Below are positions 1-12,023 of a stretch of DNA of 64,000 nt, piece after piece (within the stretch, counting starts at the first letter, position 1; each line of letters opens with the position of its first letter). The stretch lies in NCBI GenBank assembly GCA_028023455.1, contig JAQFVV010012545.1, positions 2,943,001 to 3,007,000 on the forward strand. Reading direction: 5' to 3'. The DNA comes from Epiperipatus broadwayi (taxonomy: Eukaryota > Onychophora > Udeonychophora > Euonychophora > Peripatidae). Both the position numbers and the translations under genes were made by a program. The notes beneath the pieces were generated by a model. That model made no database searches, was not told the DNA's origin, and saw only the letters and a program-made list of their open reading frames with translations.

Positions 1-1930
1 TTCCTGAATAGTTTTTCATTACTATTGGAAAAAATATTTTATAGACTTGTAGAGTTTGCAGAAGAAAGAAAACTCTAATATGATTTCTCTGTTTGAGAAA
101 AATGTTAAATGAGAATGGACATGGATGCCTTTAAATGAAGATACAGTACAATTGGATTATATTTTGATTAGCAAAAAGCATGCATTTTAAAATTTGTTTG
201 TTTTTAATAGATCATTTAGTAGAATGAAAGATACATTTTAATGCAAAACTAGATGGCAAAACTATTAAGAAAGAAAGTATTAACTATTGAATTTTAAGAA
301 ACATTCCAATGAATTTAAATTAGAATTTGTAAATCATTTTAAAATATTACTAGTCTTTGAAAATGGTTGAGACTTGACACAAATCAATAAGAAGATACCC
401 AATACTCTATTAAAGAACTGCAAGAAAAATTGCTTATACAAGAAAGCAGCAATTTACAAGGATGTTTGCTATTGAGGCAAGACAATATATATAAAAAAAG
501 GAATATTAAATTTTTTTTAAATGTTCCATTAAGAAAAATTAAATATCTAGAGTTTTATAAAATAGTACAAAAAAGTTAATGATATAAGAAAATATAGTTG
601 TGAATTGGCAAGAATAAAAATAAAAGATAGAAATTATTACTAAAAAGAGAGATAATATCACAAAATGCATGGAAGAGTTCTATAAAAAATTATATAGTAA
701 TAAAGAACAAGAAAACAGAGTATTTCCTGCACCCATTACATCATCTGAATTCCAAGTATTTTAAATGCAGAAGGGACATGCAATTAAATCTATGAGAAGG
801 AAAAAGCTCCAAGAAATGTTGGAATTATTATTGATATCTTAAAAGAAGTTGGTGAAGAAATAGAAAAACTGTTGGCAAAACTATATATCAAATATCTAAA
901 TAATAAAAATGTATTAAGTAATTGGAAGAATGCAGTAGTATTTAAGAAAGATGATAAAAAGATATTGAAATTGCTGCCATATGTTCTATCAGTTTTATAC
1001 GAAATCTTTATCAAAATAATTACAACTCATTTGCAGTGAACTTTAGATTCTATCTAATCAAAAGAAGAAACTGTTTTTAAAAGTGATTATAAAACCGCAT
1101 TTGGTTTTTTAAGCATTTTCATGGTGATTAAAAATTTGGATGGTTAAAATATAGACCCATGATATTTTCACATTCTGAAGTATATTTATCAAAATATATT
1201 ACAATAATTAGTATATCTCCAAAACTTTTGCAGAAATTTAACAAAAAATAGTGTGTGGATTAAAATGGGAAGCTAAAACAGTAAAAGTAAATGGAAATTA
1301 TTTAAATCATCTAATTTTGCAAATAACGTTACAGAGCATCCAGAAAATGTTTTAACAATCTTAAGATGAAAATAAAAAAAATACTTCTAAAGATAAATCC
1401 TAAAAAGACTAGAGAAATGTTCAATGGATTTTGTCAGAAAAAAGTAAAGATTGATAATCATGAATTGAGAACTATAAACATCTTAGATTATTAATGCAAA
1501 TGAAAAATTAATGGATAAGATTAATCTTAGAATTAAACATGGCTGGAATGCTTTTAATAGAAACAACCTAATATTAAAAGGAAATATTCCTAAGTGTTTG
1601 ATAATGGAGTTTTTTTTAAGCAGTTCTTATTTAAAGATCTGAAACTTGGATACTTAATGGAAGATCAATAAAGAGACTTCGGATCACTTAGTAAAATATG
1701 AAGAAATATATATTAGGAAAACAAGAAGAGTTCGAAAATGAAATACATAGGTGAAATAACAAACAGGTATCATTGTCATCATTGAAAAAGATTAAAATGA
1801 AGCTGAGATGGATAGAACACTAGAAGAGATAATAGTAAATGGACAGGTAAAATTTTGAATTGGATCCCAAGTTATTGTAAAATACCTAGAAAGAGATCAC
1901 TTGTGAGATAGAAGAATGAAGTAATAAAGT
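1..1930 (+). pseudogene. Decayed RTE-like non-LTR retrotransposon (endonuclease end plus reverse transcriptase)
   Basis: Remnant of a LINE second ORF, which would encode an apurinic-type endonuclease and a reverse transcriptase for target-primed insertion. Seen in shifting + frames: a tail of the endonuclease around 110-260; the thumb-side motif EIEKLLAKLYIKYLN near 860-900; WKNAVV at about 920-940; an IKNYRP-like block decayed to ILKLLPYVLSVLYEIF near 960-1015; and FANN at 1316-1327 where the catalytic FADD should be, so both aspartates are lost. A post-RT block SETWILNGRSIKRLR lies at 1638-1680. Stops and frameshifts are everywhere, so it is not coding. Two further copies of the same family lie at 32430-34060 (-) and 39170-39690 (+). 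The window edge cuts the 5' side. The RTE assignment rests on remembered family motifs; the BovB/RTE subclade is not resolved. Confidence 0.72.
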
Positions 1931-2234
1931 TTGTTGTTGCAAAGTGGAAAAGATAGGTTTGGGATTAGAGAAACTAGACTGAACCTGGAAATACCACTCT
2001 GTAAATGTTTGATAATAGTTGTAAATGATAATCATAATGATATGCATATAAATATATAAATAAAATATAATTTTAATATCAATTTTTAATTGAGGGAGTT
2101 TTTTTTTTTTTTGAGAATTTGTCTCTATAGTTTTTTCCATCTATGAGATAAATATATATGATGAACATTCTTTAATTATTACATTGAAATTCTTCATTCT
2201 TTCCTTTGTTCACATTTTAATTGCTCCTTGAAAA

Positions 2235-2237
<3 letters not shown>

Positions 2238-2290
<53 letters not shown>
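2238..2290. repeat. (TA)n microsatellite
   Basis: Uninterrupted TA dinucleotides directly upstream of the hairpin element at 2319. Similar runs occur throughout the window, often at the edges or centres of hairpins. Confidence 0.97.
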
Positions 2291-2293
<3 letters not shown>

Positions 2294-2318
2294 CCATATC
2301 TGAAAGAAAAATAAATCA

Positions 2319-2863
2319 TTAAACATCACATCATTATCATACTTTATGCTTACACAAACTGTTTACACAGAGGCAAAACTCTCCATACAGTAGCATCACT
2401 CAGGGCAAACCAGAGTAATCAATGGATGCAGGAAGGTTTGTGCATAAAATTCCTATCTAATACATACTCATTCAATATCCCCAGACTAGTTTCCAGCTTG
2501 TGGCTTTCATCAGTGAGGAGTCTTGGATCTGAGAGCACTGCACCTAGATTGTAGGATCCAATGCACACAAATGAGCATGCATTGCAAACATTATTGTGTT
2601 TTCATTTTGGACTCATTGCTTTATAGTTAGCTAATAAGATAAAAGGTGGGTTCTGGGGGGTTGCATTAGATCTTAAGATCTAGGTGCAGTGCTGTCAGAT
2701 CCATAACTCTTTACTGATGAAAGCAACAAGTTAGGAACTAGCCTGGGGATATTCCATAAGTAGGCACTAGATAGGGATTTTATGCACAAACTTTTCTGTA
2801 TCTATTGATTACTCTGAGTTGCACTGAGTGGTGCTACTGTGTGGAGAGTTTTGTTCTCTATAT
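2319..2863 (-). mobile_element. Family A hairpin element, copy 1, with 12-bp TSD
   Basis: A non-coding element of two long inverted arms. The left arm carries CAAAACTCTCCATACAGTAG, AATCAATGGATGCAGGAAGG and TTCATCAGTGAGGAGTC-like blocks. The right arm carries their complements, ending in GTGGAGAGTTTTG. The spacer is around 2570-2640. The element is flanked by an exact 12-bp direct repeat AAAAATAAATCA at 2307-2318 and 2864-2875, read as the TSD. Relative to copies 3 and 4 it is reversed, with the short non-palindromic tail (TTAAACATCACATC) on the left. No protein is encoded. Arms are diverged by several per cent by eye, so it is not young. Confidence 0.8.
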
Positions 2864-2999
2864 AAAAATAAATCAATATAAATAATGTTTTATTAGCTAA
2901 TGGTTACAATAATAAAATTATACATCAAGACTTAATTCAAACCCAAAATAATCAAAATAAAAAACAAAAAGAAACAACTATCAGGATTTGTGTTTCTTA

Positions 3000-3433
3000 T
3001 GTAAATGGAATTACAGACAATATTGAATGTATTGTAAAATATTACAATATACAAACAGCATATACTACTTATCAAAAAATTAGCAACATTTTAACAACCT
3101 GAAGATTCAATCTCTCCTAAGATTCATGAAGTTTATGAAATTTCATGTAGCATTTGTAAAGCTTCTTATACAGGTATGAGCAATTATTGTATCAGTATGA
3201 GAAAAGATGAACATGCTAATGCAGTTAAACAACATTCATCATCATCAGCACTTCCAGTCTATATTATAGATTCCAGCCACTACATTGATTTCTCTAACAC
3301 CAGGATCCTATCAAAAGGTGATATTTCCTACCAATGTAAGATCAAAAAATCCATTGAGATACTACAAAGACCAAATTGTATCAACAAATGTGATGATACA
3401 TGCAAATTTCCTCTTATTTGGAAGAATTTTTAA
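3000..3433 (+). pseudogene. Penelope-like element fragment, GIY-YIG endonuclease end
   Basis: The reading frame through 3120-3433 shows VYEISCSICKASYTG, followed by an EHANAVKQH block, SALPVYIIDSSHYIDF and RILSKGDISYQ, and stops after PLIWKNF. This order matches the C-terminal GIY-YIG endonuclease of Penelope-like retroelements: a VYEIPC..C...YIG motif, an EH..A. helix, an H.IDW.N segment and a KI.E.I.I block. Here YIG reads YTG, and the upstream linker at 3040-3120 contains stops. No reverse transcriptase is attached, so this is a 5'-truncated or broken copy. It differs in sequence from the Penelope copy at 40080-42010. The open frame starts upstream of the first Met, so the Met is not a true start. 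Confidence 0.75.
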
Positions 3434-3650
3434 AAAACACACTGAAAATTTTCCAAGTTTTATTTGCTTGTAAAAAATTGACTGTATAAATATTTTAATT
3501 TTAGATAATGTCAATTTTTATATTATTGTTTTGTAAATTTTTTTTATTTTATAATCTTATTGTAATAGCTATAATGTTGTTTAATCATAATAAAATTGTT
3601 AATTATTTTAAAATTAATATCTTAGTTGAGTTTTGATTTGTCTGAGTGTT

Positions 3651-3752
3651 TTTTTTTCCATATGTCATAGCAATGGCTGGGAGGCGAACTGGCAACAACC
3701 ATTTGCAACCAATTGCTTGCTTGCAAGGCGGCTCTTGGCTATCAACACTTGA
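3651..3752 (-). mobile_element. tRNA-derived SINE, subtype A, copy 1
   Basis: About 100 bp with a T-run on the left (the 3' A-tail of a minus-strand insertion), then the tail motif ATATGTCATAGCA, a box-B-like GGAGGCGAAC and the CTTGCTTGCAAGG segment. The direct repeat CTGAGTGTT at 3642-3650 and 3753-3761 is the likely TSD. The box A region has decayed. Confidence 0.8.
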
Positions 3753-4100
3753 CTGAGTGTTATTTATTTAATTCTTTATTTTATGTAAATGATCCATAGA
3801 AATTAATGATTTTAAACACTACTTATTTTGCACATGATTCATAAAGATTGCTTAAAATATTATATCTATTATATTTGATAGAGTAATAAAATATATAATT
3901 AGTATTAGTATTGCAGAAGGTATAATTATTGGTGATTACTTTAAAATCATCCAACACCAATGAGAGATACTTGATATTACCACTATATTCAAATATATTT
4001 TATTTAAAGAATATCACATAAAATAAATAAAGACTGTACAATGCTTACTTGGAATTTTATTATTTTATTTATGTTTTATTATTAAACATTAATTGTATAT

Positions 4101-4411
4101 ATTGCTTATAATAACTCTTCTCATATACACTTTAATGCAGAAAAAATAATAATAAAACTTCTTTATTGTCAAATGTTGTTAGCCGAGAGGTCAGCGCAGC
4201 TGCCTTGCAAGCAAGCAGTTGGTTGCAGACAACCCCTGGCCAATGCTATGACATATGAAAAAAAAAAACTTTTTTATTTTCCTGACAGTTTTGACTGTCC
4301 AGCAGTCTTCATCAGAAACTACTGGATAGTGAAAACTGTTAGGAAAATAAAGAAGTTTAATAAATTTTTTTTTGCATTAAAGTGTATATGAGAAGAGTTA
4401 TTATAAGCAAT
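4101..4411. mobile_element. Nested hairpin (66-bp outer arms) carrying a SINE
   Basis: Outer arms at about 4101-4165 and 4347-4411 are near-perfect complements (for example TTGCTTATAATAACTCTTCT pairs with AGAAGAGTTATTATAAGC). A second, inner inverted repeat at 4281-4343 contains CTGATGAAGACTG and CAGTCAAAACTG on the minus strand, and is treated under findings as a hammerhead-like motif. SINE 4168-4266 has inserted between the left outer arm and the inner hairpin. Without the SINE, this would be one palindromic element of about 200 bp. Confidence 0.7.
4168..4266 (+). mobile_element. tRNA-derived SINE, subtype A, copy 2
   Basis: Begins GTCAAATGTTGTTAGCCGAGAGG (box A-like TTAGCCGAGAGG), continues CTTGCAAGCAAGCAGTTGG, then ends GCTATGACATATG plus an A-run. 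Box B is degraded to AACCCCTGGCC. Imperfect 12-bp TSD: AACTTCTTTATT at 4156-4167 and AACTTTTTTATT at 4267-4278 (11/12). Confidence 0.82.
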
Positions 4412-5326
4412 ATATATGAATATATGAAGAAATTCAAAGAAAGTAAAAGAGAAGAATAAGAGTACATACTTCTAATAAACTTTAATTGTTAAATAGATTT
4501 AATGTTAAGACTCATTAAGTATCTTAGTTGCATATTGTTGTAATTGTTGAAAGAGTAGTTAGATATATAAAATCCCTCATCATATTTAACTATAGGGTCT
4601 TAATTAATTAACTTGTTTTAGTATTAGTGTTAGAAATGAACCTGAAGTTATTTTTAAAAAAATTGTAAAATTTGTATTGAAAGATGATGAATAAGAATTA
4701 TTAGTTGATGTTAAATTTTCAGTTAGTATTTTATTAAAGGAGTAATAATTAACTTATTGTTATTCTATAATAAATTTATAAATCTTTTATGTTAGTATTA
4801 TTATATGTGTGCCTAAAGACATGAGAGTATTATATAGTAATTTTGTTATGTGAATTTAGTGGGGCCATTGAGAATGTATCTTTAGGGATTGCACAGATGG
4901 AAAACTATTCAATAATTATTTAAAAGTAAGTTAAAATAAAAATCTAAAGATAAAAGATTAGTATATATATATTTTAAAATAATGTAAAAGAAAATAATAA
5001 AAATATTAATTAGTTTCTATTCAAAAAAGTATGTTTAAATCTTAAGTAGAATGGAAACGATTGTTTAATTAAAATGCAATAAATAAAAAACAAACAAGCC
5101 CTTGTGGAAAGTCAGGTAAGAGATACAAATTAAAAGATAATGGTGTTTCCCACTTTGGAGCAGACTAGCCAATGCAGTTATCAACAAATGCACAGTCCAG
5201 AAAGAAAAACCATCATGGCCAATAAGATTGGAGCAACATCAGGAGTGATCAATCTGAAAATTTGATGATAAGGGAGGCCTAATACTATAAAAGGAAAAAT
5301 AATTGAATAGATGAAATTATTATTTA

Positions 5327-5575
5327 TTAACTAGTGATTGACTGTTGCTTAAATGGTGGTGGCCAGTTAGAAATACTTTGCAGCTGTATTTCAGACTCCA
5401 TATTACAGGCGTCTTGCAATAGATTTCTTTCCTTTATTTGCACCACTGAGGCAGCCTTCTGAGTAATGGTTCCTGAATGAATGTCAAGCAGTGGTTTCTT
5501 TCCCAAGGAGAATGATCTACAGATATGATGAATAGAATGGACTTCTACAAATCTGCCGAAATCTGGATGATTCAT
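5327..5575 (-). CDS. Doubtful small ORF, 82 codons, unknown
   Basis: I do not recognise this product. The 82-residue frame has balanced, protein-like composition (HSIHHICRSFSLGKKP, then DIHSGTITQKAASVVQIKER, then NWPPPFKQQS) in DNA noticeably less AT-rich than its surroundings. No signal peptide or membrane segment is visible. A splice acceptor-like pyrimidine tract ending CCCACAG sits just upstream on the minus strand. However, a TAA lies in frame between it and the first Met, so an internal exon is not supported; a start exon or chance ORF is. The plus strand at 5113 has a good donor-like CAGGTAAGA, which would conflict in orientation. It could be a relic exon of a host gene, a retrocopy, or chance. 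Confidence 0.2.
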   Translation of the reverse strand: MNHPDFGRFVEVHSIHHICRSFSLGKKPLLDIHSGTITQKAASVVQIKERNLLQDACNMESEIQLQSISNWPPPFKQQSITS

Positions 5576-5589
5576 AAAAACTTACTGTG

Positions 5590-6442
5590 GGAAGTATAAA
5601 CTTTAATATTCAATATGAACTTTTAGATGTCTTTAACAAGCTTCCAATAAGTAACCTAAGCATAATTTCTAAATAAGCTCTTATCTGATGAGCAAATGAA
5701 CTCTAAATTAATCATCAATATTTTTATTTTATATATAACATTTAATATCAATCATTTCCATTTTTTTAAACTAAATTATTAAATTGTCAGTTAGGTATAG
5801 ATGGCTGCATATATTCGTTAAGTTTAGATTAAATAATGTGGGGTCAATTTTGGACTATTAATTTTGTAATTGAATCAATGCTAGTGGGAGGGATGCATGC
5901 ATGTTATGTCAATGTAATGTGAAGTGCATTAGCATACAGGGCTTAGTACCCAACTGATAGCATGGCCCCAAAAGTGTAGCCATTGTGTTGTTATTAATGA
6001 TAGCAGTATTCCCTACACCATTTGATTTCTTACACTCTATGGATTGGGACTATAAGTTGGTGAGGACCACTCTCCCTACATTTGGAACATTTCATTTTCT
6101 CAGTATTTTTATATATCATTCTTTCACCAGACAGATACACATTCCTGTACTGGACAAGAATCATTTCTTTAATAATATCATGCTACAGGTACGCATTCCT
6201 GTTGGCATGGTTTTCTAATATCTTCATGTTACATTGCTTGAATTTGTGTATCAAGAAGCTAGCATTGATTTATCTGTAAACATTTAGCCTGAGGTTAAAT
6301 GATTTGAAAGTTGTTAAGTGTATATTCTATGCAGTCTATTTATGCTTAAAATATTAAATTATATAAAAACTTCCACCTGTGGATATTAAAATAAATATGA
6401 TTTAGATGTATCTAATAGTGTTAATGTAATATTCAAATCTGT

Positions 6443-6483
<41 letters not shown>

Positions 6484-7437
6484 AATAAATGTTTGTCTTA
6501 TTAGTGCTGGCAGTGACTTATTATTTTATCTTTTAAAATATATAGTCCAATATAAGTAAAAATAAATTCTATTATAAAACTCAGCTACTTCTTGAGCTAG
6601 TGGCAAGGGCTAACTGTCAACAAAGTTTGAATCTTATCAATACATATCTGCCTGCTGTATAAATTTTCTAGGTTCTAATAGCCTAGTGGCACCCCAATAT
6701 GGCATATAGGTTTGAAAACATTAGCCCGACTGTTATAATATATATGCATTGTTCTGTAATAGAATTGTTGATTAAAAATATTTATGTAATAAATACTATG
6801 ACAAAACAAAAACATAGACATTCTTTATTTGTTATAATTTACAATCCTTTGTAGTGACATTAAACAAATATATACATGGGTTGAGAATTTGTATTTCTAA
6901 ATCAACTTTACTTAAAATATTTTTTGGATTATAATATAATTATTAAAATACTATGTATACTTATTTTATGTTTTTTTTACATAATTGATTTTTTTATGCA
7001 AAATAACATATAAGATTTAACTTTTTAACAGGTTGACATTTTGGACTGATAGGTCTGAGAGCAAATGTTGTCAATGTTCAACATTTGATTTGATTATTAA
7101 ACCATTATTTTATATTATAATTCAAAAATTTGATTTGTTAGAAATATACATTTACAAGCAAAATACATACTAAAAAGTTATATTTTAAGTTTGAAAATAT
7201 TGAAATAATAGTAAACTGAGTATCTAATGGAAACAAATAACTTTTTTCTTACTGGACATTAAGAAAGAAAGCAACTAAGAAAGCGACTCTAGAAAATTAA
7301 TAAAATGTTTGTTGTCTGAAATTTATTTTTTAAAAAGAAATAAAATTGTAATTTTTAAAATATCTCAAAAGCTCTAGAAATAGTGTTGAAAAGGCTTTAC
7401 TGATTTGTTTCAAAAGGCATAACTGACTGTACTATTT
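5590..7437. other. Unannotated AT-rich DNA
   Basis: No recognisable gene. Contains a compound (TA)n(TG)n microsatellite at about 6446-6482. Short open frames near 5985-6279 overlap in two frames and lack family features. The stretch 5880-6080 is less AT-rich, with no recognised content. Confidence 0.6.
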
Positions 7438-7958
7438 ATTTATATATTGGACTATTTCTATCATCTCATATTAAGTAGTGAATGTCTTTAGGAAAAATAA
7501 TCTTTATTTAAATTTTCCAATAATATTCAACTATTAGTAATAACACACATGTTAGTATATGCGCAGCATTTTGAGATGTATTACTCTCTTTTTTCTTTTG
7601 GTGTGGCTGGGCTAACCAGTGGTAGTACTAGCATGGAAATTGAACTTGGACCCTTATATTCTTGCAAATTGATTTTGAAGGTAACACTCTGAGTCATCTG
7701 GCCAATGTTACCTTAAAAATTCAATATTCAAGAATCTAAGGGTTCAGATGCAATTACCATGCTAATACCATCACTTCTCAAGCTAGTAACACATAAAGAA
7801 AAGAGGAGAATGATACCAATCAAAAAATTGTGCATATACTAACCTTTGTGCTATTACCAACATTTGAATGTAATTGGAAGATTTAAATAAAGTTTAAATT
7901 TATTTATAGACATTCAAAACTTAATATTAGATGATGGAAATAGTCTAATACATAAATG
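7438..7958. mobile_element. Family C hairpin element, copy 1 (about 250-bp arms)
   Basis: The left arm (7438-7690) reads as the complement of the right arm (7703-7958). Paired blocks include CTATTTCTATCATCTC with GATGATGGAAATAGTC, GTTAGTATATGCGC with TGTGCATATACTAAC, and GGTAACACTCT...CATCTGG with the matching right-hand GTTACCTTAAA. The loop is only about 12 bases. Relatives are at 26300-26500 and 61330-61720. No ORF and no obvious TSD. Confidence 0.75.
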
Positions 7959-7959
7959 C

Positions 7960-10900
7960 CACTAAAATACTATCATCACAAACCTTCAGGAAAATATTAC
8001 TGATTGTAGTTTTCTTTATTATCACTACAGGAAAATTTAATAATTTCTATTTTTAAAAATAAAGCATATACAAATAAAATCAAAGTGTATATGTGTATTG
8101 TTTTGGTTTTAAATAATTATTATAACAATTACTGTGTAAAAATAACATTAATTTTTAATAAACTAGGCAAAAATGAACTTTTTTGCTATTCCAAAAATTT
8201 TCTCAAAGTAATCTCACAATTGATATCAAACTAAAGAACAAAAAATTGGAGCTCTTAAATATATGAAGGCTGGACTAAATTAGTTTGATGTTACCAATAT
8301 TGGAAAGTACTGGCATTTCAGATATTTTTAAAAATATACATTAATGTTATATTAATTTCATTTTCTAGCAGTAATTGAGCACGAAAATTGGAAAAATAAT
8401 ACAAAAACTGCACAGAATAAATTAAAGTGAAAGGCCAACTAGAACTATCTCATAAATAAATACTTCTATGATTTTCAAAGCTCAAAATCAACAGATTAAG
8501 TAAAGTGCATTATATATAATTATTATTTAACAAACTTTTTTAAATGTGTTATTATGCTCATGAAAGTTCTAAAAGATAGCAACTCTTTAATACTTAATTC
8601 CAGATATTAAACAGAGTGGCATTGTTTATACCATTTAGTTCACACTTGCACATTCTAGACTGATAAATCATTCACTGAAGTTTTGTTTCAGTTAGCAGTA
8701 TTTTAAATGAGGATAAATGTATATTTTATATTTTATTTTTATTCTTATGTCTCAGGTTTAATCAGAGATAAAGTATAACCCTTAATTCATTCATTTTATG
8801 CACAATACCATGAGAACTTTTCAAATTATGTTTACCAAATTTTAATTTAATTTGACAGCTTATTTTTCATTTTAAATAGATTTTCATTTATTTTAATAAT
8901 ATTTTTATTAATAAAAATAACAGATTTAATATGTTTACATGTTAATGTATTTTTAAGGATTAAAAAACCCATATGGTGAGGCAAAAAAAAATATTGACAT
9001 TAACTGGGTGCTATAATTTTTAAAAATTTCTTAATATAAATTAAATATTTTTATAACATTTAAAATAATTTTGTTTTCTAAAAAAATATTTTTAGAAATA
9101 CTTAAAATTGTAATTTTATAGAAAATAATCTAATTTTGTTACAAGCTTTTTTAAAACTAAAAGCTAGGTATATATAAAAATGATAACTAACATTTTCAGC
9201 CTCAACTAAGTTATGCTTAATGTTCTGGGGAAAAGTTTATAAAAAAATCAACCTCTCTCATTTAAATAATTGACCACACAGTACAAGAAAAGTTAATAGC
9301 ATTTTCAGTAAATTTACATACACACAAACATACATAATTTATAGTATAGTAAATATTTTTTTTTAAGTATTAAAAATTAAATAATCATGTTTCAGTACCT
9401 ATAGAAGTATTACACTTAATAACTAGTAGTTAAGGTTGAATTTTCTTTTATTGTAATCTTAATAATATGAATATTTGAACAAAACAAAATATTTTAAAAC
9501 ATTTAGCCCTTCAATTAAAAATCACTAAATATCTATTTACTGACCAATATCAAATTCTAGTGTAAAATTATTAGTTTTATACAAACACTCATACATAAAC
9601 ACACACACACATTACACATAAGCTAATTAAAGACAAACCATGGACTCAGTGCCTATGGTGATATTTTCAATTAGAATGAAGCCACATAATTTTGTTTTGA
9701 TACTCAATGCATCTACACTCATTTGTTCAACCCAGATTAACCTCTTTTTATAGTCATTAATCAATACTAAAGCACTTTTTGGGTTAGTTATGTCTATTTT
9801 GTAAAAAATACTTGGTCTGCTTTTGAAAAAATCCAAGGTTTATCAGGCTTAGATTTTGAACTCTGAATTGTGAGATTGTAAGCTATTATCATTAACATAT
9901 ATTGATATAAGATACTGCCTAATTAGTAATAGTTGGTCATTAATATAGAAAGACTAGTAAGTAGTTTGTCTTTGCAATATATCACACGATCACTATCTCA
10001 TACTAGCACAATAATTGTTATTAAACAATTTATTTATCTACATTAAAATAAATATTATATATGTAAAATCATAGTAAATTGGATTGTATATTAATGGAAA
10101 ATCTTTTTTAATATATAAAGAATAAACACATAGATAATATCTATGATTTTGCACTATTATGAGCGATTTGCCGAGAAGTAAGTAGATTGCTGGGAAATAA
10201 ACATTACTGATATAATATCCATTTGAAATAGTCATTAAAGATCTGTTTAGGCACTTAAAATGATATTTCTATATTACAATATACCAAATTAGTTCAAATG
10301 GCAAATGTCCAAACTGGATCTAACATACTACCAACATTGGACTTTCCTAATATGTTCATGCATACACTTCCAAAGACCCCCCTTTAATTTGGAACCATCC
10401 AGTGTAAACTTGAGTAATGAAAGACTGATAATATTGTAGCATTATACAATGAGGTGTTCATTTATTTGTATTCAAAATACCATAGTATTGGGAAAGTGCA
10501 TCAGTATTCCAAGACATGTTTTTACTGAATAAAGAAGTATAGGGTAAGAGTGTCATTGATGGTGATTTTACTACTATGTAGATATAGATGGGAAAGTTAT
10601 TGCACTATAAGTAATCAGGAATACACATTTTGATGAAAACTAGAATCATCATAAATAAGTGTCCTGTCTATAAATATGTACAACTAACACCACTCATAAA
10701 AATAAATACAGAATGTGAGAAAATTTGATTTTAATTGAGATCAGAATTCTCTAAGGTGATATGAATAGAGATTTAAATGAACAAATATAAAAAAACAATT
10801 TATTAATATTTTAAAAAATTATTTGTATTTAGTTAAGCTTGGTTAGACACTGGGCAGCAATCTTGAGCAAAATAATATTTGATTACTGGGAAATACTGTT

Positions 10901-11539
10901 TTTTCTCATCAAAATATAAAATAAAGTAGATTATAGGCAAAAATACTTAAAATAACTTCCTACATGAAAAATCTTAATAAATTTACAGAATAATAATAAT
11001 AAAGACCCTACTTACAAGACCAGTCAACTTTTGGGTATTAAAAATTATATATATTCTCCTAAAGCAGATAGACTCTGACTTAGTGACCAATAATTGGATA
11101 GTTAATTAGATTGTTTATGAAGCAGTTAGCTAAATGAAATTCCAAAATTTTCTTAGAAACTTTTATTTATATGAAAAAACTGTTTTTTTTTAAAACTTAG
11201 ATTTGAATTCCAGATGTGTAACCATTATTGCACACACAAGAATATATATAATTTTTTCAGACTTATTTTATATTACTTTTTGCTTTTATCAGTAAAATCG
11301 GAGAAAATCATCCTTCAAAATAAGTACCAATTCTAAGCAATCTTTGATATACATTTGAAATTATTATTTTTGCAACAATCACAACTATGTAGAAAATTTG
11401 ACTAATTTGAAAATATGAGAGAAATAATTTACAGTAAAGCTAAACTAGGTTTAATGCAATTTTCAACTTTTAATTACTTTAATTTAAATCAATTAGTAAA
11501 CCATTATTTTTTGTACTTTTATATGTGTAAAATAAATAT
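7960..11539. other. Unannotated AT-rich DNA
   Basis: No recognisable gene, SINE or hairpin. Short frames at 9627-9836 and 10038-10235 are hydrophobic, AT-driven chance ORFs. There is a short (CA)n at 9601-9612. Confidence 0.6.
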
Positions 11540-11660
11540 TGAAGTAAACTGTATAGTATTAATATCATTTATTTTCTTTATTATTTTACAATGCTTCATA
11601 TAATTACAACCCACTATTGATGGTTTTGATTGACTCAGCAATCTTCTTCAGAACTTCTAT
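11540..11660 (-). repeat. Copy of the 11.8-kb hairpin repeat, single arm
   Basis: On the minus strand it reads CTGAAGAAGATTGCTGAGTC, then AATCAAAACC and ATCAATAGTGGGTTGTAATT. This is the same unit as the arms of the hairpin at 11758-11975. A related CTGATGAAGACTGCTGGACAG motif lies at 4281-4343. Confidence 0.65.
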
Positions 11661-11757
11661 TTATATTTTCAAATCTTAACTCTCATTGTTTCTTTTTATT
11701 TAACTCTATTTCTATTATTCTTTATCTTCTTTATGAAGTATTAAAATATTAAAATTT

Positions 11758-11975
11758 TATCTTTTTTATTGCATGGCCAAATTCATATAATATTAATATC
11801 ATGTACTTTCTTTATTACTTTTACAACACTTTATATAATTCCAACCCACTATTCATGATTCTAGTTCTGAAGAAGATTGCTAGGGCAATCAAAACTGTCA
11901 ATAGTGCATTGTAAAAGTAATAGAGAAAGTAAATGATATTAATATTATATGGATTTGGCAATGCAATAAGAAAGA
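11758..11975. mobile_element. Hairpin repeat with hammerhead-like motif
   Basis: Left arm 11758-11850 and right arm about 11895-11975 are complementary: TTGCATGGCCAAATTCATAT with ATATGGATTTGGCAATGCAA, and TACTTTCTTTATTACTTTTA with TAAAAGTAATAGAGAAAGTA. The off-centre segment 11869-11909 reads CTGAAGAAGATTGCTAGGGC, then AATCAAAACTG and TCAATAGTG. No protein is encoded. Confidence 0.7.
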
Positions 11976-12023
11976 TAAAGATTACTGAAATAATGGTGAA
12001 AATGTTAAATAATAAAAAGATAT

